This document shows, one piece after another, positions 6,198 through 13,036 of a stretch of DNA of 13,036 nt (position 1 is its first letter; each line of letters starts with the position of its first letter). This DNA comes from Fidelibacterota bacterium (GTDB taxonomy: Bacteria > Fidelibacterota > Marinisomatia > Marinisomatales > UBA1611): contig DQOT01000043.1 of assembly GCA_015658495.1 (NCBI GenBank), positions 1 through 13,036 of the forward strand. The letters are read 5' to 3'. A program made the translations under genes and the position numbers. The notes beneath the pieces were generated by a model. It searched no databases and was not told the DNA's origin. It saw nothing but the letters and a program-made list of their open reading frames with translations.

Positions 6198-6944
6198 ATG
6201 AGTGAATTACAAAATAAAGAATATCCATCTGTTCGGGAAATGAGCGATGATCAGCGGATTAGCATTGTTAAAGATATTTTCGCATCTGTTACGGATAGGT
6301 ATGATTTTTTGAATCGATTTCTATCTGGGCGAAGAGACGTGGCTTGGCGGAAACGCACCGTTCAGGAAATGAATTTCTTCAATACGAATCGGTTTTTGGA
6401 TGTGGCTACAGGAACAGGTGATTTAGCTCTGTATTGTGCCAACACCTATCCGGATGTGATTGTAACCGGTGTGGATTTCGTTCATGAAATGGTGAATAAG
6501 GGAATTGAAAAAGTATCTAACCAACATTTGACAGATCGGGTTGAATTGAAGTGGGGTGATGCCACAAATATAGAATTTGATGACGATTCTTTTGATGTGA
6601 CCGCCATTGCTTTTGGTATTCGGAATATTCCAGATAAAGATAAAGCTTTATCAGAAATGAAGCGGATTATTGTTCCCGATGGGCAGGTCATGGTTTTGGA
6701 ACTCACCACCCCAGAGCCGGGTTTTTGGCGGAGTATATACAGTTTTTATCTCAATGGAGTATTACCCAAACTGGCGAAATGGTTCACAAAAAATCCGGCT
6801 GCTTATGAATATTTGGCGGATTCTATTATGAATTTCCCTACACGACGTGAATTCCTCTCTCTCATGAAATTAATGGGGTTGAAAAACTGCCGTGCCATTC
6901 CACTTACATTTGGTGTATGCACACTTTATATCGGCAATAAATAG
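6198..6944 (+). CDS. menG: Demethylmenaquinone methyltransferase (UbiE/MenG)
   Basis: A 248-residue class I SAM-dependent methyltransferase. It shows the UbiE/MenG N-terminal signature (IFASVTDRYDFLNRFLSGRRD), the SAM-binding loop FLDVATGTGDLA at about 67-78, the acidic VTGVDF strand, FGIRNIPD at 139-146 and the late motif GQVMVLELTTPEPG. It performs the last step of menaquinone synthesis, C-methylation of demethylmenaquinone. It stands first in the men cluster after tetR, and menI follows 56 bases later. Because the whole neighbourhood is menaquinone-specific and no ubiquinone genes are seen, the menG role is preferred over a ubiquinone role. Confidence 0.93.
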   Translation: MSELQNKEYPSVREMSDDQRISIVKDIFASVTDRYDFLNRFLSGRRDVAWRKRTVQEMNFFNTNRFLDVATGTGDLALYCANTYPDVIVTGVDFVHEMVNKGIEKVSNQHLTDRVELKWGDATNIEFDDDSFDVTAIAFGIRNIPDKDKALSEMKRIIVPDGQVMVLELTTPEPGFWRSIYSFYLNGVLPKLAKWFTKNPAAYEYLADSIMNFPTRREFLSLMKLMGLKNCRAIPLTFGVCTLYIGNK

Positions 6945-6950
6945 GTGGCC

Positions 6951-6990
6951 CACAAATTACACTAAAAACACAAAAACACTTTAACACTTG
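6951..6990 (+). repeat. 8-nt-periodic repeat, half copy (before menI)
   Basis: Only the right-hand type of octamer is present: ACAC cores start at 6959, 6968, 6976 and 6984 (spacing 9, 8, 8), ending in AACACTTG like the menB copy. No AGTGTT left arm exists, so no hairpin is expected. It looks like a degraded or partial member of the palindromic family. Confidence 0.55.
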
Positions 6991-7000
6991 AAAAAATATT

Positions 7001-7414
7001 ATGGACAAAAAAACAGCTCTAGAAAAAATGAACGCATTTAGTATTAATACTATGGTGGAACATCTTGGCATTAAGATCACGGATTTTGGCGATGATTTTA
7101 CCTGTGGGAAAATGCCCGTGGATCACCGTACGGTTCAGCCGTATGGTTTGCTTCATGGCGGTGCATCTGCTGTTTTGGCTGAAACACTGGGAAGTATCGC
7201 TGGGGGAATGCAGGTTAATCTTGAAACACAATCTGTTGTGGGTGTGGAAATTAATTGTAACCATTTGCGAAGTGCTCGGGATGGATGGGTTTACGGAAGA
7301 GCAACACCGGTAAAGATTGGGCGAAAGATTCAGGTGTGGAATATTGAGATCAAAAATGATGATGATAAACTGGTTTGTGTGAGTCGTTTGACGTTAGCTG
7401 TGATTGATAAGTGA
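7001..7414 (+). CDS. menI: 1,4-dihydroxy-2-naphthoyl-CoA thioesterase (MenI, hotdog fold)
   Basis: A 137-residue hotdog-fold thioesterase closely resembling E. coli YdiI/MenI along its whole length: MPVDHRTVQPYGLLHGGASA with VLAETLGSIAGG, VVGVEINCNHLRSAR and QVWNIEI. The catalytic set is in place: Gln47, His52 and the general base/nucleophile Glu61. It hydrolyses DHNA-CoA to DHNA, the substrate of MenA. Position between ubiE/menG and menF supports this assignment over the related PaaI-type phenylacetyl thioesterases. It is the normal family length. It is followed by a 40-base spacer containing an octamer repeat before menF. Confidence 0.88.
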   Translation: MDKKTALEKMNAFSINTMVEHLGIKITDFGDDFTCGKMPVDHRTVQPYGLLHGGASAVLAETLGSIAGGMQVNLETQSVVGVEINCNHLRSARDGWVYGRATPVKIGRKIQVWNIEIKNDDDKLVCVSRLTLAVIDK

Positions 7415-7419
7415 TCTTT

Positions 7420-7448
7420 ACCGCAAAGGCGCAAAGACGCAGAGAAAA
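7420..7448 (+). repeat. CGCAAAGN octamer repeat, copy 1 (menI-menF spacer)
   Basis: Three tandem octamers CGCAAAGG, CGCAAAGA, CGCAGAGA begin at 7422, 7430 and 7438, followed by AAAA. It ends only 7 bases before the preferred menF ATG. A near-identical string is inside menD (9218-9245). Confidence 0.7.
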
Positions 7449-7454
7449 GATTTG

Positions 7455-8651
7455 ATGGATATTATTACTGACAAAAAGATGGATTTAAAATCCCTTTGGT
7501 GGAATGCCATGGCGATGAATGGTTCGGTTGCTGTTTGGCGGTGTCCAAGAGAAAAATTAATCCACTTTCTCGCTGACCTATCTGATTCTTCATTGCAAGG
7601 TCGAATCGATATCCAGAAGACGGAACGGGGATTTGTGGTGAGTCCTTTTATGAATCCGGAAGGGAATGAGACTTTATTTCTGAAATCTGACATTCTTGCG
7701 GTCGGTTCAAATGATGGAATATGGGGAAGGGTACGTGGGGAAGGGGCAATGGGAGATGGAAAATGGCACATGGAAAATGAAAAAACGCCATATCATTTGA
7801 ATAATCGTCCTGATACGGAGATATCCGGTGAAAAAAATCATTTTATCAAAATGGTGGAAGATGGAATTACAGCCATTGAAGAAGGAGAGTTCGATAAAGT
7901 GGTAACCGCTCGGACATTTGACGAACCATTATCCAAAAACTTTGACATTATCGATCAATTTAATCGATTGGAGAAAGCATACCCCGATGCATTTGTGAGT
8001 TTGGTTTCCATTCCCGGTCGCGGAACATGGATGGGTGCCACGCCTGAACTTTTGATCGAATCATCTGCAATTCATTTTCGCACCGTATCCGTGGCAGGAA
8101 CGCAATCATTTCCATTAGACAAAGATTTATCGGATGCGGCATGGAACCAGAAAGAAATCGAGGAGCAAGCTATGGTGAGCCGCTACATCATTGAACAGTT
8201 CAAAACCATTCGTCTGCGAGAATTTGAAGAAACAGGACCGCGGTCTGTCCGAGCTGGAAATATGATTCATCTCAAAACAGAGTATAATGTGGATCTGGAA
8301 GAAGTTCATTTCCCTGAATTAGGAACAGTCATGCTCAATTTACTTCACCCAACATCAGCAGTGTGTGGCATGCCAAAATTTTCTGCCTTGCGATTCATTG
8401 CTGCCAATGAACATTTGAACAGGGAATTCTATAGCGGATTTTTAGGTCCAGTGAATATGAACGGCGTATCCCGACTTTATGTGAATCTTCGGTGTATGCA
8501 GATTCTTCGCAGACGGGCTGTCCTTTACGCAGGTGCGGGAATCACCCACGATTCTGTTCCGGAAAAAGAATGGGAAGAAACAGCATTGAAATGTCAGACT
8601 TTGTTAAATGTAATGAATGGCCACGGAGCCATGGAGAACACAGAAAATTGA
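7455..8651 (+). CDS. menF: Isochorismate synthase (MenF)
   Basis: About 398 residues from ATG 7455 (ATG 7479 is an alternative; further upstream only an ATT at 7404 and the octamer repeat lie in frame, so the longer frame is rejected). The C-terminal chorismate-utilising domain is clear: GRGTWMGATPELLIE, SVAGTQ, EIEEQAMVSRYII, LLHPTSAVCGMPK with EHLNREFYSGFLGPVN, and VLYAGAGIT near the end. It converts chorismate to isochorismate, committing it to menaquinone (or, in other contexts, siderophores). The immediately adjacent menD settles menF over entC. The N-terminal third is poorly conserved, as is usual. Its last bases may overlap the first codons of menD. Confidence 0.92.
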   Translation: MDIITDKKMDLKSLWWNAMAMNGSVAVWRCPREKLIHFLADLSDSSLQGRIDIQKTERGFVVSPFMNPEGNETLFLKSDILAVGSNDGIWGRVRGEGAMGDGKWHMENEKTPYHLNNRPDTEISGEKNHFIKMVEDGITAIEEGEFDKVVTARTFDEPLSKNFDIIDQFNRLEKAYPDAFVSLVSIPGRGTWMGATPELLIESSAIHFRTVSVAGTQSFPLDKDLSDAAWNQKEIEEQAMVSRYIIEQFKTIRLREFEETGPRSVRAGNMIHLKTEYNVDLEEVHFPELGTVMLNLLHPTSAVCGMPKFSALRFIAANEHLNREFYSGFLGPVNMNGVSRLYVNLRCMQILRRRAVLYAGAGITHDSVPEKEWEETALKCQTLLNVMNGHGAMENTEN

Positions 8652-10317
8652 TTTGGAATTTATTCACGAAAATTCTGTGATCTCTGTTGCTATAAAAAAC
8701 ACCCAGCATATTTATGATTTGGTGGGGGTCTGTGCTGGTTTTGGCGTGGAGAAGGCGATAGTTTGTCCGGGATCCAGATGCGCACCGTTACTGATCGGAT
8801 TTGGCAAACATCCAGATATTGAAACGATTTCTGTCACCGATGAGCGCTCGGCCGGATTTATCGGACTTGGGCTTGCACAGCAATCGGGAAAACCTGTGGT
8901 ATTAGTTTGTACTTCTGGAACGGCTGCTCAAAATTTTACTCCGGCGGTGACAGAAGCATATTATCAAAATGTGCCACTTATTGTATTAACGGGAGATCGC
9001 CCACCGGAATGGATTGACCAGTGGGATGGACAAACGATTCGTCAGAAAAATTTATACATTGATCACATCAAAGGCAGTTTTATTTATTTTGAAGACAACA
9101 CAGATTTAGCTGAAAAAGCATTGGAATTGGCTTTGGATGGTGCGACTGGGCCGGTTCATTTGAATATTCCAATTCAGGAGCCGTTTTATCCTGAATCATT
9201 GGATAGAATTAGATTTGCCACAAAGTCGCAAAGACCGCAGAGAAATAATTCAATTACCATTTTTGATGAAATTTGGGAAGAACTTCAGTCTGAACTCAAA
9301 AATGCAGAAAAAGTGATGATTTTAAGTGGGCAGATGGCACCTAATTCTGAATTAGTTCAAATGTTGAATAAAATTAATGTGCTAATTGTTGGAGATGTGA
9401 TTTCTAATCTCCATGGTACGAACAATGTTATTAAATCCCCAGACTTACTTTTTAAAACGGATGATGATTCCCTTGCTCCGGACTTTCTCATCACATTTGG
9501 ACGGTCGGTGATTTCTAAAAATCTTAAACTGTATTTACGAAAATATAAACCAAAAGTTCATTGGCATATTGGATTGGGGATGGTGGGGGATCCATTTCAA
9601 TCGTTGACTAAAACTGTTCAATTTTCTCCAGATATTTTCTTTAAGAAATGGAGTAATCAAAAAATTCAAATTCATAATCAACGTGATTACCAATCCATTT
9701 TAGCAGAATCACAACAAAAAGTGAATAAAGAATTTAATTCGAAATTGGAAGATACTGATTTCAATTATTTCAGTGCTGTTCAAAAAGTGATTCAAAGATT
9801 GCCTAAAAACAGTGTGCTCCATTTGGGGAACAGCATGCCGGTTCGGATTGCCAATTTTATTGGGATTGATTATTCTGGAATTGATGTTTGGTGTAACCGT
9901 GGGACATCTGGCATCGATGGCGTTGTAAGCACGGCTGTTGGGCATGCATTGGCTGATCCGGATCGACCGCATACGTTGATTATTGGAGATCTTTCATTTT
10001 TTTATGATCGGAATGGACTGTGGTTGAATCATGAATTCCCAAAAAATTTGCATATCATCATTTTGAATGACAACGGCAGCGGCATTTTTAATACGATTCC
10101 CGGACCTACCAATCAAGATGGATTGGTTGACTTATTTACAACTCCCCATAATCGGACAGCGAAACTCACTGCACAAGAGTACAAAATGGAATATTGGAGC
10201 GTTGGATCAATGGATGAATTGGAAAAAGCGCTGGAGAAATCTGAATCAGGGATTTTAGAAATTTTCACTGAAATGAAAATAAATACAAAAGTTTTTAAAA
10301 AGATAACCACAAATTAA
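8617..10317 (+). CDS. menD: SEPHCHC synthase (MenD)
   Basis: A thiamine-diphosphate enzyme of up to 566 residues that joins isochorismate and 2-oxoglutarate. N-terminal PYR domain: [10 protein letters not shown] (PGSR 51-54), [15 protein letters not shown] with the ThDP-activating Glu76, and [17 protein letters not shown]-terminal ThDP/Mg motif: [11 protein letters not shown] (Asp458) through [11 protein letters not shown]. The start is uncertain: ATG 8617 overlaps menF by 35 bases and its first residues come from an octamer repeat, whereas GTG 8677 gives the N-terminal length seen in E. coli MenD; neither has a good Shine-Dalgarno. A CGCAAAGN repeat is embedded at 9218-9245, coding [11 protein letters not shown] in the linker between PYR and middle domains. 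menH, often found between menD and menB, is absent here. Confidence 0.93.
   Translation: MATEPWRTQKIDLEFIHENSVISVAIKNTQHIYDLVGVCAGFGVEKAIVCPGSRCAPLLIGFGKHPDIETISVTDERSAGFIGLGLAQQSGKPVVLVCTSGTAAQNFTPAVTEAYYQNVPLIVLTGDRPPEWIDQWDGQTIRQKNLYIDHIKGSFIYFEDNTDLAEKALELALDGATGPVHLNIPIQEPFYPESLDRIRFATKSQRPQRNNSITIFDEIWEELQSELKNAEKVMILSGQMAPNSELVQMLNKINVLIVGDVISNLHGTNNVIKSPDLLFKTDDDSLAPDFLITFGRSVISKNLKLYLRKYKPKVHWHIGLGMVGDPFQSLTKTVQFSPDIFFKKWSNQKIQIHNQRDYQSILAESQQKVNKEFNSKLEDTDFNYFSAVQKVIQRLPKNSVLHLGNSMPVRIANFIGIDYSGIDVWCNRGTSGIDGVVSTAVGHALADPDRPHTLIIGDLSFFYDRNGLWLNHEFPKNLHIIILNDNGSGIFNTIPGPTNQDGLVDLFTTPHNRTAKLTAQEYKMEYWSVGSMDELEKALEKSESGILEIFTEMKINTKVFKKITTN
8621..8647 (+). repeat. Octamer repeat at menF/menD junction
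   Basis: Octamers CCACGGAG, CCATGGAG, AACACAGA start at 8621, 8629 and 8637. The eight-base rhythm and xxCAxxGAG pattern resemble the CGCAAAGN repeats, but sequence identity is lower. It covers the end of menF and the disputed first codons of menD. Confidence 0.45.
9218..9245 (+). repeat. CGCAAAGN octamer repeat, copy 2 (inside menD)
   Basis: Units CACAAAGT (9219), CGCAAAGA (9227) and CGCAGAGA (9236) match the menI-menF spacer repeat at nearly every base, with one inserted C that changes spacing from 8 to 9. The frame stays open through it. Confidence 0.65.
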
Positions 10318-10320
10318 AAA

Positions 10321-10382
10321 AAGTGTTCGTGTGTTCGAGTGTTCACACCCTTGAACACAATAGCACAGAAACACTTAAACAC
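10321..10382 (+). repeat. 8-nt-periodic palindromic repeat, copy 2 (before menB)
   Basis: Arms 10321-10345 and 10352-10376 pair at 19 of 25 positions plus one G-U around a six-base loop CACCCT; the inner seven pairs (GTGTTCA/TGAACAC) are perfect. Right-arm NCAC cores stand at 10355, 10363, 10371 and 10379, exactly 8 apart, in the same order (ACAC, GCAC, ACAC, ACAC) as copy 1. It fills most of the menD-menB spacer. Confidence 0.8.
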
Positions 10383-10400
10383 TTGGAAAAGGAGATTATT

Positions 10401-11225
10401 ATGAATTGGAAACAGAATTGGGAAACCATTAGAGAATACGATGAAATCAAGTTCGATTTCTTTGAAGGGATTGCCAAGATTAGTATCAATCGGCCAGAGA
10501 AGCATAATGCATTTACGCCGCGAACGGTGAAAGAAATGATTGATGCCATGAACATTTGCCGGGATGACAAAAATATAGATGTGATTATTTTTTCCGGTGA
10601 AGGTGGGAAAGCTTTTTGCAGTGGTGGTGATCAAGGTGTTAGGGGTCACGGCGGTTATGTGGGCAAGGATGAAGTACCGCGCCTGAATGTACTGGATTTG
10701 CAAAAGCAAATTCGCTCCATCCCAAAAGTGGTGATTGCAGCTGTGGCAGGATGGTCCATTGGTGGTGGGCATGTGCTTCATGTGGTGTGTGATTTAACTA
10801 TTGCTGCAGAAAATGCCATGTTTGGTCAAACGGGCCCGAAAGTGGGTTCTTTTGATGGCGGGTTTGGTGCATCCTATTTGGCACGGAGTGTGGGGCAGAA
10901 AAAAGCCCGGGAGATTTGGTATCTCTGCGATCAATATAACGCTGAACAAGCATTGAAAATGGGATTGGTGAATACGGTGGTTCCACTGGATGAATTGGAA
11001 GATACATTCATCGCATGGGCGAAAAAGATTCAGGAGAAATCGCCCTTGGCCATTCGGATGTTGAAGTCATCTTTTAATGCGGAATTGGATGGACAAGTGG
11101 GCATCCAAGAGCTGGCAGGGAATGCGACTTTGCTCTATTATTTATCCGATGAAGCGAAAGAAGGGCGGGATGCCTTTGTGGAAAAACGGAAACCAGATTT
11201 TTCAAAGTATCCCAAGTTTCCTTAA
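10401..11225 (+). CDS. menB: 1,4-dihydroxy-2-naphthoyl-CoA synthase (MenB)
   Basis: A 274-residue crotonase-fold enzyme that cyclises O-succinylbenzoyl-CoA to DHNA-CoA. The start at ATG 10401 is fixed by AAGGAG at 10389-10394, six bases upstream, the best Shine-Dalgarno in the window; the open frame further upstream is only the palindromic repeat. Motifs: [20 protein letters not shown] (oxyanion/loop), [34 protein letters not shown] with Asp152, and the C-terminal [10 protein letters not shown]. Very similar to E. coli MenB, including the Gln of GQTG; however, E. coli has Trp in FDGGWG (a bicarbonate contact) and this protein has Phe155. Product DHNA-CoA goes to MenI, encoded three genes upstream. 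Confidence 0.95.
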   Translation: MNWKQNWETIREYDEIKFDFFEGIAKISINRPEKHNAFTPRTVKEMIDAMNICRDDKNIDVIIFSGEGGKAFCSGGDQGVRGHGGYVGKDEVPRLNVLDLQKQIRSIPKVVIAAVAGWSIGGGHVLHVVCDLTIAAENAMFGQTGPKVGSFDGGFGASYLARSVGQKKAREIWYLCDQYNAEQALKMGLVNTVVPLDELEDTFIAWAKKIQEKSPLAIRMLKSSFNAELDGQVGIQELAGNATLLYYLSDEAKEGRDAFVEKRKPDFSKYPKFP

Positions 11226-11240
11226 ATAACGTTTATGTAT

Positions 11241-11300
11241 TTAAATGTTCAGGTGTTCAGAAATGAATACGTTAATACTCTAGCACTATAACACATCGTT
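11241..11300 (+). repeat. Diverged 8-nt-periodic repeat, copy 3 (before menA)
   Basis: The menB-menA spacer keeps the eight-base rhythm: TGTTC at 11246 and 11254, then ATAC, ATAC, GCAC, ACAC cores at 11267, 11275, 11283 and 11291. The sequence has drifted and strong arm pairing is lost, so this looks like an old copy of the family found before ubiE and menB. Confidence 0.5.
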
Positions 11301-11309
11301 ATGGAATAA

Positions 11310-12203
11310 ATGATTAAAACTTGGCTCTCCGCTTTTAGATTAAGAACGCTACCCCTTGCCTTTTCCTGTATCATTATGGGGAGTGGCTTGGCGTATGCTG
11401 CTGATCAATTTAATTTGACTGTTTTTGTGTTGGCGCTGATTACGACTCTTTTTCTGCAGATTCTTTCCAATTTAGCGAATGATTATGGAGACTTTATTAA
11501 AGGAACGGACAATGATGAACGGGTAGGGCCCGATCGGACATTACAATCTGGATTAATTACCAAAGCAAAAATGATAAAAGCTATGTGGGTGATTGCGTTG
11601 CTTTGTTCTATCTTTGGTGTATGGCTTATTTCTGAAGGCACTATTGGTTTAGAATTTAAAAAAGCCGGTTTATTTGCTATTCTTGGACTCTCCGCAATGG
11701 GTGCTGCGGTGAAATATACTATGGGAAAAAACCCATATGGTTATGCAGGATTGGGCGATATTTTTGTCTTTTTATTTTTTGGATGGTTGGGTGTTTTGGG
11801 TTCGTACTTTCTTCATACTCATACGTTTCATTGGGAACTGTTACTTCCCGCATCTTCCATTGGATTTTTTACTACGGCTGTTCTCAATATCAATAATATG
11901 CGTGACCATGAAGCGGATGCTAAATCTGGAAAGAATACGTTGGTGGTTCGAATTGGGATTGAAAAAGCAAAAAATTACCATCAGGCATTAATTTTTGGTG
12001 GTATTACGCTGGCATTCGTTTTTGTAATTCCCAGTTCTCAATATTTCCATTATGCCTTTGCAGTCACCATTCCATTATTTGTTAGGTTTGTTCAATCAAT
12101 TCGAAAAAGAAATGATTTCGAGAATTTTGACCCTTTTCTGAAAAAACAGGCAATAGCAACTTTTATATTTGCGATCCTTTTTGTACTTGGGATCAATATG
12201 TGA
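11310..12203 (+). CDS. menA: DHNA polyprenyltransferase (MenA)
   Basis: A 297-residue integral-membrane UbiA-superfamily prenyltransferase with about eight or nine hydrophobic segments. It carries the N-terminal MenA signature (AFRLRTLPLAF), the first Asp-rich motif NDYGDFIKGTDNDERVGPDR at 57-76 and the second, NNMRDHEADAKSGKNTLVVR, at 195-214. It attaches the polyprenyl chain to DHNA with loss of CO2, giving demethylmenaquinone for MenG. The stop TGA overlaps the ATG of menC by one base, so the two are probably translationally coupled. No strong Shine-Dalgarno precedes the ATG at 11310. Confidence 0.93.
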   Translation: MIKTWLSAFRLRTLPLAFSCIIMGSGLAYAADQFNLTVFVLALITTLFLQILSNLANDYGDFIKGTDNDERVGPDRTLQSGLITKAKMIKAMWVIALLCSIFGVWLISEGTIGLEFKKAGLFAILGLSAMGAAVKYTMGKNPYGYAGLGDIFVFLFFGWLGVLGSYFLHTHTFHWELLLPASSIGFFTTAVLNINNMRDHEADAKSGKNTLVVRIGIEKAKNYHQALIFGGITLAFVFVIPSSQYFHYAFAVTIPLFVRFVQSIRKRNDFENFDPFLKKQAIATFIFAILFVLGINM

Positions 12204-13036
12204 TGGATTTCAATTGGACGAAACGTACATTAACTTTTAAACAGCCCGCTGGTACGTCCCGTGGTGTGATGAAAAGTCGGGATGTTTGGTACATTGCATT
12301 GTCAGAGAATGGAATTAATGGGATTGGGGAATGTGCACCTTTACCGGGATTAAGCCTTGATGATTTTAATCAAATTGAATCCAAACTGGATGAAGTTTGT
12401 GGCAATTTAGGATTATTTATTCAGGATTTATCATTGTTGCAATATTTTCCTTCCATTCGTTTTGGATTGGAAATGGCGCATTTGGATTTAAAAAATGGTG
12501 GTGGGCAAACTTACTACGACTCACCATTCACCAGTTCCCATTCACCAATATCCATTAATGGATTGATCTGGATGGGTGACACTGATTTTATGATTCCGCA
12601 AGTAGGAGAAAAACTGGCAGAAGGTTGGCGATGCATCAAAATAAAGATCGGTGCCCTGGACTTTGATAAAGAATGCCAAATCCTACGATTGATTCGTTCA
12701 GAATTCAGCCGAGATGATGTTGAACTCCGGGTGGATGCAAATGGTGCATTTACTGAAAATAATGTTAAGGAAAAATTAGACCGATTGGCAGAATTTGATC
12801 TTTATTCCATTGAGCAGCCGATTCAACCTGGACAATGGGATTTATTATCAGAATTATGTCAGTGTTCGTCCGTTCCAATAGCATTGGATGAGGAATTGAT
12901 TCCCCTTGTTGAAGAGACAGAGAGAATCAAAATGTTGGACAAAGCGAATCCACAATATCTTGTATTGAAACCCAGCTTATTGGGTGGATTTTATGAATCC
13001 GAAAAGTGGATTCAATTAGCAGAAGAAAGAAATATC
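12203..13036 (+). CDS. menC: o-Succinylbenzoate synthase (MenC), 3'-truncated by window end
   Basis: The frame opens at ATG 12203 (TGATG overlap with menA) and stays open for 278 codons to the window end, so the C-terminus is missing. It is an enolase-superfamily dehydratase: capping-domain start with GIGECAPLPGLS, catalytic KIKIG (Lys148), metal ligands Asp178 (RVDANG), Glu204 (SIEQP) and Asp229 (IALDEE), and the second catalytic Lys256 in LKPSLLGG. All five active-site residues known from E. coli OSBS have counterparts. It dehydrates SHCHC to o-succinylbenzoate. menE, the expected next step, may lie just beyond the window. Confidence 0.92.
   Translation, partial: MDFNWTKRTLTFKQPAGTSRGVMKSRDVWYIALSENGINGIGECAPLPGLSLDDFNQIESKLDEVCGNLGLFIQDLSLLQYFPSIRFGLEMAHLDLKNGGGQTYYDSPFTSSHSPISINGLIWMGDTDFMIPQVGEKLAEGWRCIKIKIGALDFDKECQILRLIRSEFSRDDVELRVDANGAFTENNVKEKLDRLAEFDLYSIEQPIQPGQWDLLSELCQCSSVPIALDEELIPLVEETERIKMLDKANPQYLVLKPSLLGGFYESEKWIQLAEERNI

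Noticed and set aside
7404..7454. N-terminal extension of MenF overlapping menI
   Set aside because: It would need an ATT start and encodes the CGCAAAGN repeat; ATG 7455 or 7479 is preferred.
10323..10400. N-terminal extension of MenB from the upstream open frame
   Set aside because: It is the translation of the palindromic repeat; ATG 10401 has an excellent Shine-Dalgarno and matches MenB N-termini.

Overview
The window is a compact bacterial stretch of roughly 40% G+C (estimated by eye), almost all coding, with no intergenic gap above about 90 bases. The menaquinone pathway, a Bacteroides-like NagB/PIG-L fusion protein, a SIS protein apparently without CBS domains, weak Shine-Dalgarno sequences and selenocysteine-containing redox proteins together suggest the FCB supergroup (Bacteroidota, Ignavibacteriota, Neomarinimicrobiota). 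That placement is an inference; no rRNA or other phylogenetic marker is present.

Left part (1-3242): a 5'-truncated two-domain protein (glucosamine-6-phosphate deaminase-like plus PIG-L deacetylase-like) runs rightward. Converging on it, with the two stop codons sharing one TTAA, is a leftward lipoprotein cytochrome c of the c5 type. Upstream of the cytochrome, on the same strand, lies a decayed arabinose-5-phosphate isomerase (SIS domain) gene with two in-frame TAA codons.

Middle part (3279-5413): a very tight rightward operon of four genes: hemolysin III/PAQR-like membrane protein, PrxQ/BCP-type peroxiredoxin, SelW-like Rdx protein and a cyclase-family hydrolase. The two redox genes are both interrupted by an in-frame TGA exactly where the family has its catalytic Cys (TPGUT and CxxU). 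Each has a plausible bacterial SECIS hairpin whose apical loop begins 22 nt after the UGA. They are almost certainly selenoproteins that routine annotation would split or miss.

Right part (5495-13036): a TetR-family regulator with a candidate operator in front of it, followed by a menaquinone biosynthesis cluster in the order ubiE/menG, menI, menF, menD, menB, menA, menC (the last cut by the window end). Together these convert chorismate to DHNA, prenylate it and methylate it. menE and menH are not seen. The spacers in this cluster carry two families of repeats with an 8-nt internal period: an AGTGTT/AACACT palindromic family (before ubiE and menB, diverged before menA, half-copy before menI) and a CGCAAAGN family (before menF and inside the menD coding sequence, with a related string at the menF/menD junction).
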